This document shows, piece by piece, positions 39,118 to 47,366 of a stretch of 64,000 nt of DNA. The DNA comes from Algoriphagus antarcticus (GTDB taxonomy: Bacteria; Bacteroidota; Bacteroidia; Cytophagales; Cyclobacteriaceae). Position 1 is the first letter of the stretch, and every line of letters starts with the position of its first letter. A program made the translations under genes and the position numbers. Location: the NCBI RefSeq assembly GCF_002150685.1, contig NZ_MSSW01000017.1, forward strand, positions 1 to 64,000, in the 5' to 3' direction. The notes beneath the pieces were generated by a model that had not been told where the DNA came from, made no database searches, and saw only the letters and a list, made by a program, of their open reading frames with translations.

Positions 39118-39546
39118 TTAAGGACGAGTCCAGTAATCGACTACCGTCACTTTATCTAAGTGAGGGCCTAGGATAGCACCGAAAGCCTTATGCGCTGGAT
39201 GTGGCAAATAGGCATCTCTTGCTTCATTGGAATAAAAAGTCAATGTAAAAGCATGAGTCAAACCCTGGTTCAAACCTTCTGGACTTGAATTAATTCCCCA
39301 CTCAAAATCCTCAATCCCATCAATCTCATTCTGAAGGTTTCTGAAAGCATCTACTACAGATTGAATATCTTCTTGAGACGACGTCTCTTTAAAGCTAAAA
39401 TAAACATGGTGTCGTAGTACTGAATCAGGTTTTGCTGCCATAGTTTCTTGAATTTCTTCTGTACTTTCATTTTCGATTTGTTTCTCTTCTTTTTCCGCAC
39501 AAGAAAGTGCTAAGACTAAAGGAAGGAAATAGAGTAGTTTTTTCAT
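39118..39546 (-). CDS. Dabb-family (stress-responsive A/B barrel) lipoprotein
   Basis: A 142-residue protein with lipobox LALSC (Cys16), an acidic linker rich in Glu, then a Dabb ferredoxin-like domain (LRHHVYFSFKETSSQEDIQSV, LTHAFTLTFYSNEARDAYLPHPAHKAF). The HPAHKAF segment is characteristic. The biochemical role of exported Dabb proteins is not known. It converges head-on with the preceding gene. Confidence 0.85.
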   Translation of the reverse strand: MKKLLYFLPLVLALSCAEKEEKQIENESTEEIQETMAAKPDSVLRHHVYFSFKETSSQEDIQSVVDAFRNLQNEIDGIEDFEWGINSSPEGLNQGLTHAFTLTFYSNEARDAYLPHPAHKAFGAILGPHLDKVTVVDYWTRP

Positions 39547-39780
39547 AGGTTATAGATTTTAGACCAATCTAAGGAGATTCAACAAATTATTCTAAATCTG
39601 ACGGAGATTCTAAAACTCCGTTCTAAAATAGATACCAATATTCAAGAGAACTTTCAGAAATAGAAAGGAGTTTGATCCTATCACATCCCGACAACAAAGT
39701 ACTAGTTCAAGAACCTGGAAATATTGAAATTGAGGAGTTGATCACTCGTCTTTCACTTTCCAACTTCAACCCTATTGACC

Positions 39781-40785
39781 ATGAGAGTTGCATTTTTCAG
39801 CACCAAATCCTACGACAAAGAGAGTTTTAAACATTATTTGCCAGATCATACGCACGAGCTTACCTTTTTTGAGCCAAATCTTGATAGCAAAACCATAGCA
39901 CTTGCAGCTGGCTTTGATACTATCTGCTCCTTTGTTAATGATCTTTTGGATGAAAAAATACTTACTAAGCTCTCTGAATTGGGTGTGAAGAATATCGTAC
40001 TGAGATGCGCCGGTTATAATCAGGTTGATTTGAAAAAGGCTTCTGAACTTGGATTGAAAATATGCAGAGTTCCAGCATACAGTCCAGAAGCTGTGGCAGA
40101 ACATGCGCTTGCGCTTTTGATGACTTTGAGTAGGAAAACCCATAAAGCTTATAACCGCGTCCGTGACAACAATTTTTCAATAGATGGCCTTACAGGATTT
40201 AACATTCACGGCAAAACGGCTGGAATAATCGGTACAGGTGCTATTGGAAAGGCTTTTTGCAAAATCATGCTTGGAATAGGGTGTAAAGTCCTTGCTTACG
40301 ATATATACGAAAATGAGGAGCTCAAAAGTCTAGGCGTCACCTACTTGCCACGCGAAGAGCTGTTTGCTCAAAGTGAAATCATTTCTCTCCATTGCCCATT
40401 AACGCCCGAAACATTTCACCTGATAAACCCCAAATCCCTAAGTAAGATGAAAGATGAGGTGGTTCTCATCAATACTAGCAGAGGCGCGTTGATAGACACA
40501 AAAGCTGTGATTAAAGCATTGAAAAAACGTAAAGTGGGAAACTTGGGTATTGATGTATATGAGCAAGAAGAGGACTTATTTTTCCAGAATCTCTCCGAAG
40601 AGATTTTGCTTGATGAGCAAATAGCTCGGTTGATGACTTTTCCAAATGTGCTGATCACAGGACATCAAGCCTTTCTCACTAATGAGGCCTTGGCACAGAT
40701 TGCAAAGATCACCCTTCAAAACTTGGATGAATTAGCGGCTGGAGGGGAACTCACAAATGAAGTGAAATGGAAGAGTAAAGAATGA
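39781..40785 (+). CDS. D-2-hydroxyacid dehydrogenase (D-lactate dehydrogenase-like)
   Basis: A 334-residue NAD-dependent dehydrogenase. The ATG at 39781 begins MRVAFFSTKSYDKESF as expected; a TTG two codons upstream is also open. The NAD fold shows GKTAGIIGTGAIGKAFCKIM. Catalytic Arg lies in LINTSRGALIDTKAV, Glu in GLDVYEQEEDLFF-type sequence, and His in VLITGHQAFLTNEAL. The pattern is closest to fermentative D-lactate dehydrogenase (LdhA) turning pyruvate into D-lactate. Confidence 0.9.
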   Translation: MRVAFFSTKSYDKESFKHYLPDHTHELTFFEPNLDSKTIALAAGFDTICSFVNDLLDEKILTKLSELGVKNIVLRCAGYNQVDLKKASELGLKICRVPAYSPEAVAEHALALLMTLSRKTHKAYNRVRDNNFSIDGLTGFNIHGKTAGIIGTGAIGKAFCKIMLGIGCKVLAYDIYENEELKSLGVTYLPREELFAQSEIISLHCPLTPETFHLINPKSLSKMKDEVVLINTSRGALIDTKAVIKALKKRKVGNLGIDVYEQEEDLFFQNLSEEILLDEQIARLMTFPNVLITGHQAFLTNEALAQIAKITLQNLDELAAGGELTNEVKWKSKE

Positions 40786-40859
40786 TAATAGGTAGAAATT
40801 TACCTATTTGAAATAAAGTAAAAGCACTTAAAGCTCTTTTCGGAACTTAGTATTAACAC

Positions 40860-40892
40860 AAAAATGCCTGCAAATCATAGATCTGCAGGCAT
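40860..40892 (-). terminator. Terminator of the desaturase-helicase-csp operon
   Basis: ATGCCTGCA (40864-40872) pairs perfectly with TGCAGGCAT (40884-40892). On the minus strand a short T run follows. Confidence 0.75.
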
Positions 40893-40932
40893 CAAACTTT
40901 GTATTTCTTACTTGGGCAGAGCCCAATTGGAA

Positions 40933-41127
40933 TTACTTAGCTACTTTAACGTTCACTGCGTTAACGCCTTTTTTACCCTGAACTACGTCATAAGTAACGT
41001 GATCGTTCTCGCGGATTTCGTGTACTAGACCTGAGTGGTGTACGAATACATCTTCACTGTTGTCTGCTGGTGTAATAAAACCAAAGCCTTTGGTTGTGTT
41101 AAAGAATTTTACTGTTCCTTCATTCAT
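40933..41127 (-). CDS. Cold-shock protein (CspA family)
   Basis: A 64-residue single cold-shock domain that binds single-stranded RNA and DNA. RNP1 is KGFGFI and RNP2 is VFVHH. It closes a same-strand run behind a desaturase, a helicase and a Lys/Glu-rich small protein and is followed by a terminator. Confidence 0.95.
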   Translation of the reverse strand: MNEGTVKFFNTTKGFGFITPADNSEDVFVHHSGLVHEIRENDHVTYDVVQGKKGVNAVNVKVAK

Positions 41128-41132
41128 GATTA

Positions 41133-41420
41133 CTAACTTTTTAAATTGGTGTTTCTATTATTTTGTTGTTGTGCATTGTTCGGATATTCTCTTCTCGGAG
41201 GATTTTCCTTCCTTTGCGGATTTTCTTTTTTCGGTGGTTCTGGTTCTGGCGGAGTGTCTGAGATGTTACCAAACTCATCCACGTACGCAATCATATCGTC
41301 CAGATCTCCGCTTTTCGGCTGATCCTTACGAGCAGCCATCTTTTCTTGCTTTTCTCTCTTTTTTCTCTTTTTAAGTTCTGCTTTTTGCTTTTTAATGAAT
41401 GTGTTCTGGTTTTTTGACAT
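41133..41420 (-). CDS. Lys/Glu-rich small protein in the cold-shock operon
   Basis: A 95-residue, mostly disordered, very charged protein. The N-terminus is a basic helix (NTFIKKQKAELKKRKKREKQEKMAARK), the middle holds a short conserved-looking block GDLDDMIAYVDEFGNISDTPPEP, and the tail is Pro/Arg/Asn/Gln-rich. It lies 5 bp before the csp start and 10 bp after the helicase stop. I know no function. The basic helix suggests RNA or ribosome contact, which is an inference. Confidence 0.75.
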   Translation of the reverse strand: MSKNQNTFIKKQKAELKKRKKREKQEKMAARKDQPKSGDLDDMIAYVDEFGNISDTPPEPEPPKKENPQRKENPPRREYPNNAQQQNNRNTNLKS

Positions 41421-41430
41421 TTCGGCAATA

Positions 41431-42633
41431 TTAGTTCACAAATGTTATGGCCCGGCCGGTTTTTCCGGCTCGACCTGTCCGGCCGATTCTGTGGATATAA
41501 CTATCCATAGACATGGGAAGCTGGTAATTGATCACATGGGTTACATCAGCTACGTCTATACCTCTGGCTGCTACATCAGTAGCTACCAGCACTCGAGTCA
41601 TTCCGGCTTTGAACTCATCTATGGTTCTATTCCGAAAATTTTGGGACTTATTTCCATGAATCAACCCAGACTTAATTCCGGACTGATTTAATTTCAGACT
41701 CAACTTATCCGCAAGCCGTTTAGTTTCCGTGAAAATGATCACTTTCTCCAATTCGTTACCTTTGAATAAATCTGCAAGTATATCAAACTTATCCTTGCCT
41801 TCCGGCACGCGGATAATTTCTTGATCTACATTCTCACTGGTTGTACCACCAGTATTCACTTTAATCTCTACAGGATTATTTAGCAGTCCATCAATAAGAG
41901 CTTTCTGGCTTGGTTCCAACGTCGCAGAGAACAGCATAGTCTGGCTTCTCTTCGTCATCAAATTTACGAGTTTTTTTACATCATGTACAAAACCCATATC
42001 CAACATCCTATCAAACTCATCCAAAACAAGCGTATTTACTCGATTGAGATGAAGCAACTTACGGTTTGAAAGATCCAATAATCTACCTGGAGTACCAACA
42101 ATCACGTGAAGCTTTCTACTTAAAGCTTTAAAGTCAGAATTGATATTCGTTCCACCGATGAAAGTGTTAGAATACAAATTCATTCCTTTACTTAAACTTT
42201 TGAATTCTTCTTCGATTTGCAAAGCCAACTCACGAGTTGGGGTGACAATCAAAGCAGTAAAATTCTGTGGGTCTAGCTTTGCATGCTCAATAATCGGAAT
42301 CAAGAACGCACCGGTTTTACCCGAACCAGTATTAGATATCCCAAGCAAATCTCTTCTGTCCATCAAAGATGGTATAGCTTGCTCCTGAATATTGGTCATG
42401 CTTTCATACCCTTTCGCTTCGATATTTCTCAACAAAGAAGTATGCAGCTTAACACTTGAGAAAGGTGTCTCGGAGCGAAATCCTTCTTGTCCACTAGGCT
42501 CTGCCTTTTTGACAAGCAAGTTAGGATCTAATTTCGATTCCTTCTTTTTATTCTGACCTGGCCTACCTGTAGGGCGAGAATTTCGCCTTTGGTTTGCTGC
42601 AGGTCTTGTATTACTGTTTCTATTACTATTCAT
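41431..42633 (-). CDS. DEAD-box-type ATP-dependent RNA helicase (RhlE-like)
   Basis: A 400-residue SF2 helicase core after a short basic N-terminal extension (NTRPAANQRRNSRPTGRPGQNKKK). Motifs are complete: Q motif region (ESMTNIQEQAIPSLM), motif I SNTGSGKT, Ia VTPTRELALQ, III SAT in MLFSATL, motif V ARGIDV and VI HRIGRTGRAG. Motif II reads DEFD (VLDEFDRMLDMGF) instead of DEAD. It probably unwinds structured RNA in the cold, given its neighbours. There is no C-terminal extension; the protein stops soon after motif VI. Confidence 0.93.
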   Translation of the reverse strand: MNSNRNSNTRPAANQRRNSRPTGRPGQNKKKESKLDPNLLVKKAEPSGQEGFRSETPFSSVKLHTSLLRNIEAKGYESMTNIQEQAIPSLMDRRDLLGISNTGSGKTGAFLIPIIEHAKLDPQNFTALIVTPTRELALQIEEEFKSLSKGMNLYSNTFIGGTNINSDFKALSRKLHVIVGTPGRLLDLSNRKLLHLNRVNTLVLDEFDRMLDMGFVHDVKKLVNLMTKRSQTMLFSATLEPSQKALIDGLLNNPVEIKVNTGGTTSENVDQEIIRVPEGKDKFDILADLFKGNELEKVIIFTETKRLADKLSLKLNQSGIKSGLIHGNKSQNFRNRTIDEFKAGMTRVLVATDVAARGIDVADVTHVINYQLPMSMDSYIHRIGRTGRAGKTGRAITFVN

Positions 42634-42640
42634 GATATAA

Positions 42641-43633
42641 TTAGGCTTTTACTGGCTCCATTTTGGGAGAGTTCCCCAACACATAGAGCATTTTAAAATG
42701 GTCCAATACAGCCATCAAAAAATGAGGTTTTGAATAATAAGGCACATTAAATTCTTCAGCTGTAGCCTTTACTATAGGTGCTATTTCTCTGTAATGCACA
42801 TGGCATATATCAGGAAACAAATGATGTTCAACTTGATAATTTAAACCTCCAACAAACCAAAATAATACTTTTGAAGAGGGTGCGAAATTGCAAGTAGTAG
42901 CTAACTGATGTAGTATTCTTTCTCCTTCCACCACACCGTCGGTGTCAGCCATAGGGAAATCAACCACCTCCACGATGTGTGCAATCTGGAATACCATAGT
43001 GATGATAAAACCAGTCACACAGTGCATCATAACGAAGCCCAAAATAATCATTCCAGCTGAAAAGGGTGAGAAGATAATTGGTAAACCTAATACAACTGCG
43101 AAGTAAACAAGCTTTAGAAAAATCAATTTAACGATCCCTTTTCTATAAGCACTCTCACCGCCTTTGACTAGGCCTTTATTATAATATCTAGTGAATCTAA
43201 TGAAGTCTTTTGCTGTCACCCATGAAAGAGTAGAAAGCGAATAAAAGAACCATGCGTATAAATGTTGGTATTTATGCAACTCATTTTTCTCTGCATTGGG
43301 AGAGAATCTCAAAAAGAAAGGAGCGTTGATGTCGTCATCATGCTCATCGATATTTGTATAGCTATGGTGAAGCACATTGTGCTGAAGATGCCACACCATG
43401 GAGCTTGCACCCACCATGTCAAGTGTATACCCTATCCAGGTGTTTACTCTTTTGCTTTTTGAATATGAACCATGAATTGCATCATGCATAACTCCCATAC
43501 CTACGCCAGCCATTCCGAAAGCGGAAAGCAAATAACATCCAAATAGTTGAAATGTGGTAGAAGCTACCCCCGTGATCACCAAAGTGATTGGTACGATATA
43601 CAAGGAAATCAGCAAGATAGACTTGATGACCAT
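42641..43633 (-). CDS. Membrane fatty acid desaturase
   Basis: A 330-residue acyl desaturase. The three His boxes of di-iron desaturases are HDAIH, HNVLHH and the front-end-type QVEHH (NYQVEHHLFP), with hydrophobic membrane pairs between them. It introduces double bonds into acyl chains and keeps membranes fluid at low temperature. The Met at 43633 is the first ATG, but in-frame coding continues upstream to 43747 (FSESELSEFSQTLRKRVYGH...) and looks like the family's normal N-terminus, without any ATG, GTG or TTG before the stop at 43763-43765. The true start is therefore unclear (see findings). The stop lies 7 bp before the helicase. Confidence 0.88.
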   Translation of the reverse strand: MVIKSILLISLYIVPITLVITGVASTTFQLFGCYLLSAFGMAGVGMGVMHDAIHGSYSKSKRVNTWIGYTLDMVGASSMVWHLQHNVLHHSYTNIDEHDDDINAPFFLRFSPNAEKNELHKYQHLYAWFFYSLSTLSWVTAKDFIRFTRYYNKGLVKGGESAYRKGIVKLIFLKLVYFAVVLGLPIIFSPFSAGMIILGFVMMHCVTGFIITMVFQIAHIVEVVDFPMADTDGVVEGERILHQLATTCNFAPSSKVLFWFVGGLNYQVEHHLFPDICHVHYREIAPIVKATAEEFNVPYYSKPHFLMAVLDHFKMLYVLGNSPKMEPVKA

Positions 43634-43765
43634 CTCTGTATTTCCATACTTAGATTTGTTTGTGGACTTAAAATGTCCATAAACTCTCTTTCTTAGTGTT
43701 TGGGAGAATTCAGATAATTCTGATTCTGAGAACCTTACTGTTTTAATGGCACTGTGTTTAAATTA

Positions 43766-44153
43766 TTAATACTAATGTTTCCCGTGGGATTTTCTCTGCA
43801 GGTTTTAATTCCAAGAACGGTCTTAACCGAATCCTATGAATTAAAAAAGTAGAAAGATGAAGAATTTAAAACCTTGCGAGGGGAAACTCTTGAATTTGCT
43901 ACTTGGGCAGGTTGACAATCAACGCTTACTTTATTTCAAGTAAAAAGGAATATCACATGGACAGCGCCTTTATGCATACAAAGGTGAGAAGAAGATTCCG
44001 TATATCCAAATTCATACTAAATGCAACCTACTTTAGAAACACCAAATGAACCATAATATTGCTGAGAATCTGCATAAACGCTGAATAAGTCAAAATAAAG
44101 CACTTGCAAACTCATCCACTTTCAAAAACAAAAATGCTATTTGTTGGAAATAT
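43766..44153. other. Noncoding region upstream of the desaturase operon
   Basis: About 390 bp with no gene. It may hold a long leader of the cold-type operon. No -7/-33 pair matching the consensus well was found; CACCTTTG near 43980 (minus strand) is the nearest. A weak 6-bp stem TTACTT/AAGTAA lies at 43926-43943. Confidence 0.35.
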
Positions 44154-45500
44154 TTAATTCCATCTCCAATTCACAATTCCATTTACATGAATCATACCCA
44201 CCTTATTATATGCTTGACTTGGTTTTAAGCTCTGACTTCCCAGCTGTCCTTTGTTCATGATCAACAATTGAAAGTCAAGTTTTGAAATTGATTTTGGGCT
44301 ATATTTCATACCCACATTGATTTGGCGATAAGAAGGCATATTGTATTTATTCTCCGCAGGAGCATTCAGAGGAGGAAGCCAATGAAAGCCCAAATGCGCA
44401 AATGCCTTCAGCTTGATATTGGGAAAAGTATATTCTGCAAGAGCAGTGAGCGCATCCAACGAGCTAAATCCTTCATTTCTTTCTCTAGGTATAAATGTGT
44501 ACCAAGCGTCTTTCCCCCACTCTCTTGGACTGAGCCAAATACCTTTTCCTCCTGTTTTTGTATAATTCAGGTTAAAATTCCAAACAGATTTGCTGTATCC
44601 AAATCGAGTAGAAAATGCCCAATTTCTATCAGTTGGATTCTTGTATTGGAAAATAGGATCTGCATTCCCTCCATCTCCTATGCCTGACTGAAAACCTGCT
44701 TGTAAACCCCAGAGCCAAGTAATTCCAGATTGTTCGTTTTTCCACTTTTTCTCAGCTTGTGCCCAGGCGGTATGTGAAATATTCTGAACCAAGGTATTTG
44801 AGAGGTGTAAACTTAACCCATCCCATTCCTTTGCAACCTCAGCGATTCCTATCCAGTCACTCTCGGTATTTCCCGCATAAAGGGATGCCTCTCCATTAGG
44901 ATTTCTTCCCAAAGGAAATACACCAATACTTTCACCAACTGAAAGCCATTCACTCGTTCCACGCACACTCATCGTTCCAATTCCCCAAGCAGAAAACTTC
45001 CACTTATTCCCTGTAGCATACCAAGCTTTTGCGCCTTCTATCCCAGTAGGAGAAAGTCTGCCATCTTGTGCATTGATCCAGTCTTCATCGATAGCCATCC
45101 TTCCTGCGGAAATCTCCCAATGGGCTTTCGAATACTTCAGTGATAAATTTTCCAGCTTACTGAAAAACCTATCTTCTTGATCTAACAAATCAAACAGCCC
45201 TACTTCATATCGATTTCCCCCTCCACTCACTGGATCTGGTGCTGTCAAATCACTACTCCAAAGGTTCGCAAAGACTCTGTACCCGACCCGAAACTCCCAG
45301 TGTTTGGCATAGTTGACTTTTGTGCCCAGATTCAAACTTGTGCCCAATGCATAGTCATCCTTGAAGTCTTTCGAATAACTCGTATTCATCCAGAACATTC
45401 GAAAATGTATATCAGGTGATACTTGAAGCTTTTTCTCAGGCTGCTGTGCAAAAGTTAGAAGTGGGATAAAAATAATAAGTCCCAGTACATATTTTCTCAT
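44154..45500 (-). CDS. Outer membrane beta-barrel (porin-like) protein
   Basis: A 448-residue protein with a signal peptide (ending LLTFAQ) followed by alternating aromatic strands and a C-terminus ending in NWRWN, typical of an outer membrane barrel of about 16-18 strands. The pattern (YWEFRVGYRVFANLW-like, WEISAGRMAIDEDW, ALAEYTFPNIKLKAFAHLGF) resembles OprD- or alginate-export-type porins; exact family uncertain. Its start overlaps the stop of the TsdA-like cytochrome by 4 bp (ATGA at 45497-45500), implying a shared role, perhaps passage of thiosulfate or tetrathionate. Confidence 0.7.
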   Translation of the reverse strand: MRKYVLGLIIFIPLLTFAQQPEKKLQVSPDIHFRMFWMNTSYSKDFKDDYALGTSLNLGTKVNYAKHWEFRVGYRVFANLWSSDLTAPDPVSGGGNRYEVGLFDLLDQEDRFFSKLENLSLKYSKAHWEISAGRMAIDEDWINAQDGRLSPTGIEGAKAWYATGNKWKFSAWGIGTMSVRGTSEWLSVGESIGVFPLGRNPNGEASLYAGNTESDWIGIAEVAKEWDGLSLHLSNTLVQNISHTAWAQAEKKWKNEQSGITWLWGLQAGFQSGIGDGGNADPIFQYKNPTDRNWAFSTRFGYSKSVWNFNLNYTKTGGKGIWLSPREWGKDAWYTFIPRERNEGFSSLDALTALAEYTFPNIKLKAFAHLGFHWLPPLNAPAENKYNMPSYRQINVGMKYSPKSISKLDFQLLIMNKGQLGSQSLKPSQAYNKVGMIHVNGIVNWRWN

Positions 45501-46543
45501 TTGCTTGCAGATGCTTTTATCTCCTGAAAAGGCCCAAACTTGTGCTGCTCCTCTGAAAATTCATCAGAATATGGCCCGAAAGGATGGTCTATAGGCTTTT
45601 TCGATATTTCCGGCCAGTCATTTGGAAATTCTCGCTTCGGCCTATCCAGACTATTCACGTAAGCCGCGACGTCCCAAGCCTCTGCATCTGAGAGCATTGG
45701 ATTTTCATAGGTCGCCCCGAAAGGCATATTAGCTTTCACATAACCTGCAAATCTTGACATACGGAATAACCCCGCCCCTTGATTATAGCTATTCGCTCCC
45801 CAAAGTGGTGGATAGGTGTAGCCACTGCTATCTGCTTTCATCACCCCTTGCCCATCTGCCATATGGCAAGCCACGCATTGCCTTTCATAAATAGTTTTAC
45901 CCTGAATAGGATCAGCAGCTCTATCTAGAAAAGGTACTTCATAAATACCCGCTCCTTTTGGCGTTTCTCCTTTTGGGACATCTTGACCTAGCCAATCCAT
46001 ATAAGCTACGATTGCAATCATTTCCTTGCTATCGTTTGCCAAGACTTCTCCATTCAAACTTCGCTGAAAACAGCCATTGATTCTTAATTGAATATCCTCA
46101 GAATTTCCCGACCTGCCCCGCACTTTGGGATAGGTGCTTTTGGCGGCAGCATAATTATTACCCAAAGGCACTGTACCAGCCTGTAAATGACAATTTTGGC
46201 AATTCAGTCCATTTGAGATCTTTTTCACTTTTCCATTTGGCCCGAGGTATTCAGCAGTGTTAGCAATGAGTTCACGACCATATTTGATATCCTCAGCGTT
46301 CGGTTCGGAATCTACCTTATCCCATTCTGGTGCTATCCACATCCCTACTGGATCCATCAAAGCGGTTGATTTTGGTGCTGTGGGTATTTCTTGTGGGTTG
46401 GCTATTGCCTCTTTGGGAAGCTTAAGTCCTGCATAATCAAAATATAAAAGCCCTCCAACTATGCCTACAAGAAGGGTCACAGTAACCAGGAGTCCCACGA
46501 TTAATGGGAAAAGCTGAAATAAGGGTTTAGAAGTCTGATTCAT
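45497..46543 (-). CDS. tsdA: Dihaem c-type cytochrome, thiosulfate dehydrogenase (TsdA)-like
   Basis: A 348-residue protein held by one N-terminal membrane helix (about residues 11-34). It has two haem motifs, C115-QN-C118-H119 and C223-VA-C226-H227. Around the first haem, GLNCQNCHLQAGT and the later IQLRINGCFQRSLNGE match TsdA, where a Cys (here C158) ligates haem 1; M273 in ANMPFG is a likely haem 2 ligand. TsdA joins two thiosulfates to tetrathionate, or runs the reverse. Direction here is unknown. It leads an operon with the barrel gene. Confidence 0.82.
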   Translation of the reverse strand: MNQTSKPLFQLFPLIVGLLVTVTLLVGIVGGLLYFDYAGLKLPKEAIANPQEIPTAPKSTALMDPVGMWIAPEWDKVDSEPNAEDIKYGRELIANTAEYLGPNGKVKKISNGLNCQNCHLQAGTVPLGNNYAAAKSTYPKVRGRSGNSEDIQLRINGCFQRSLNGEVLANDSKEMIAIVAYMDWLGQDVPKGETPKGAGIYEVPFLDRAADPIQGKTIYERQCVACHMADGQGVMKADSSGYTYPPLWGANSYNQGAGLFRMSRFAGYVKANMPFGATYENPMLSDAEAWDVAAYVNSLDRPKREFPNDWPEISKKPIDHPFGPYSDEFSEEQHKFGPFQEIKASASK

Positions 46544-46649
46544 AATTACCTGTTCAAGCTACAAAAATGAGCTTAATCATTCCCCTATCATGTGACGAAG
46601 ATCACTTTGACTGTTTAAAAACTATAATTTGGCGATTAAATCAGTGTTC

Positions 46650-47366
46650 TTATTTGGCTTCCGCCAAAAAAACTTGCTTGTCTTCTACCATTCCCTGAAC
46701 AATAAAATCGCCTCCTCTTTTAAACAGATGCATCTCCAACTCATCTCCCATGACACATTCTGCCAGATAATTAATCAAAAATCGTGGCGTATCGCAGCCA
46801 TTTTCCCGAAGGATATTCTCCACCCAGCGAACATAACTGGTATTGTTCACATGATTATTCAGATCAAGATCCGAATACCTCACTTTCAGCTTCTCGCTTT
46901 TCATGAATTCTCCTTCCAATTTGACTTTCTCAGGCTGCCAATCTGGTTTTTCTTCAGGATCAAAAAGCTCAGCACGCAATACTTTCTCAGGTCTGAGCAA
47001 GCGCTTACTTTGTACATTCATCAGCACCCAAGAACTCATCCCCTGAGCAAGAATATCTCCCTCAAAATTTGTGATCAAAAATTCACGAAAAGCAAAAAGC
47101 TTATCTACTCCTCTCCCTGCGGTAAAGACCTTGATAGAATCTCCCCAAGAAGGTAGATTCTCACATTTAATATCCATGCGAGCCATGATCCATGATAGAT
47201 GCTGCTCTTGCAGGATTCTCCCAAAATCAGCAGAATCAGCGTGTAGCCAGGATATTTCCTGAAACAAATTTGATAAAGCCGTCAAGCTCAATTTCCCATC
47301 AGGATCGACCTGATAGGAGCGAACTTCAAAATCCTTTTGAAACTGAAAAGAAAGATTAGAACTCAT
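46650..47366 (-). CDS. Acyl-ACP thioesterase family protein
   Basis: A 238-residue double hot-dog protein. Family features include an N-terminal hot dog (FEVRSYQVDPDGKLSLTALSNLFQEISWLHAD) and a C-terminal half with SDLDLNNHVNNTSYVRWVENIL, the catalytic-region motif of acyl-ACP thioesterases. It releases fatty acids from ACP or CoA. It overlaps the MFS gene by 4 bp (47363-47366), a coupling that suggests an exported or imported acyl compound. Confidence 0.85.
   Translation of the reverse strand: MSSNLSFQFQKDFEVRSYQVDPDGKLSLTALSNLFQEISWLHADSADFGRILQEQHLSWIMARMDIKCENLPSWGDSIKVFTAGRGVDKLFAFREFLITNFEGDILAQGMSSWVLMNVQSKRLLRPEKVLRAELFDPEEKPDWQPEKVKLEGEFMKSEKLKVRYSDLDLNNHVNNTSYVRWVENILRENGCDTPRFLINYLAECVMGDELEMHLFKRGGDFIVQGMVEDKQVFLAEAK

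Noticed and set aside
46629..47156. 175-residue plus-strand frame over the thioesterase
   Set aside because: Antisense to the acyl-ACP thioesterase, which has recognisable motifs; the frame has none.
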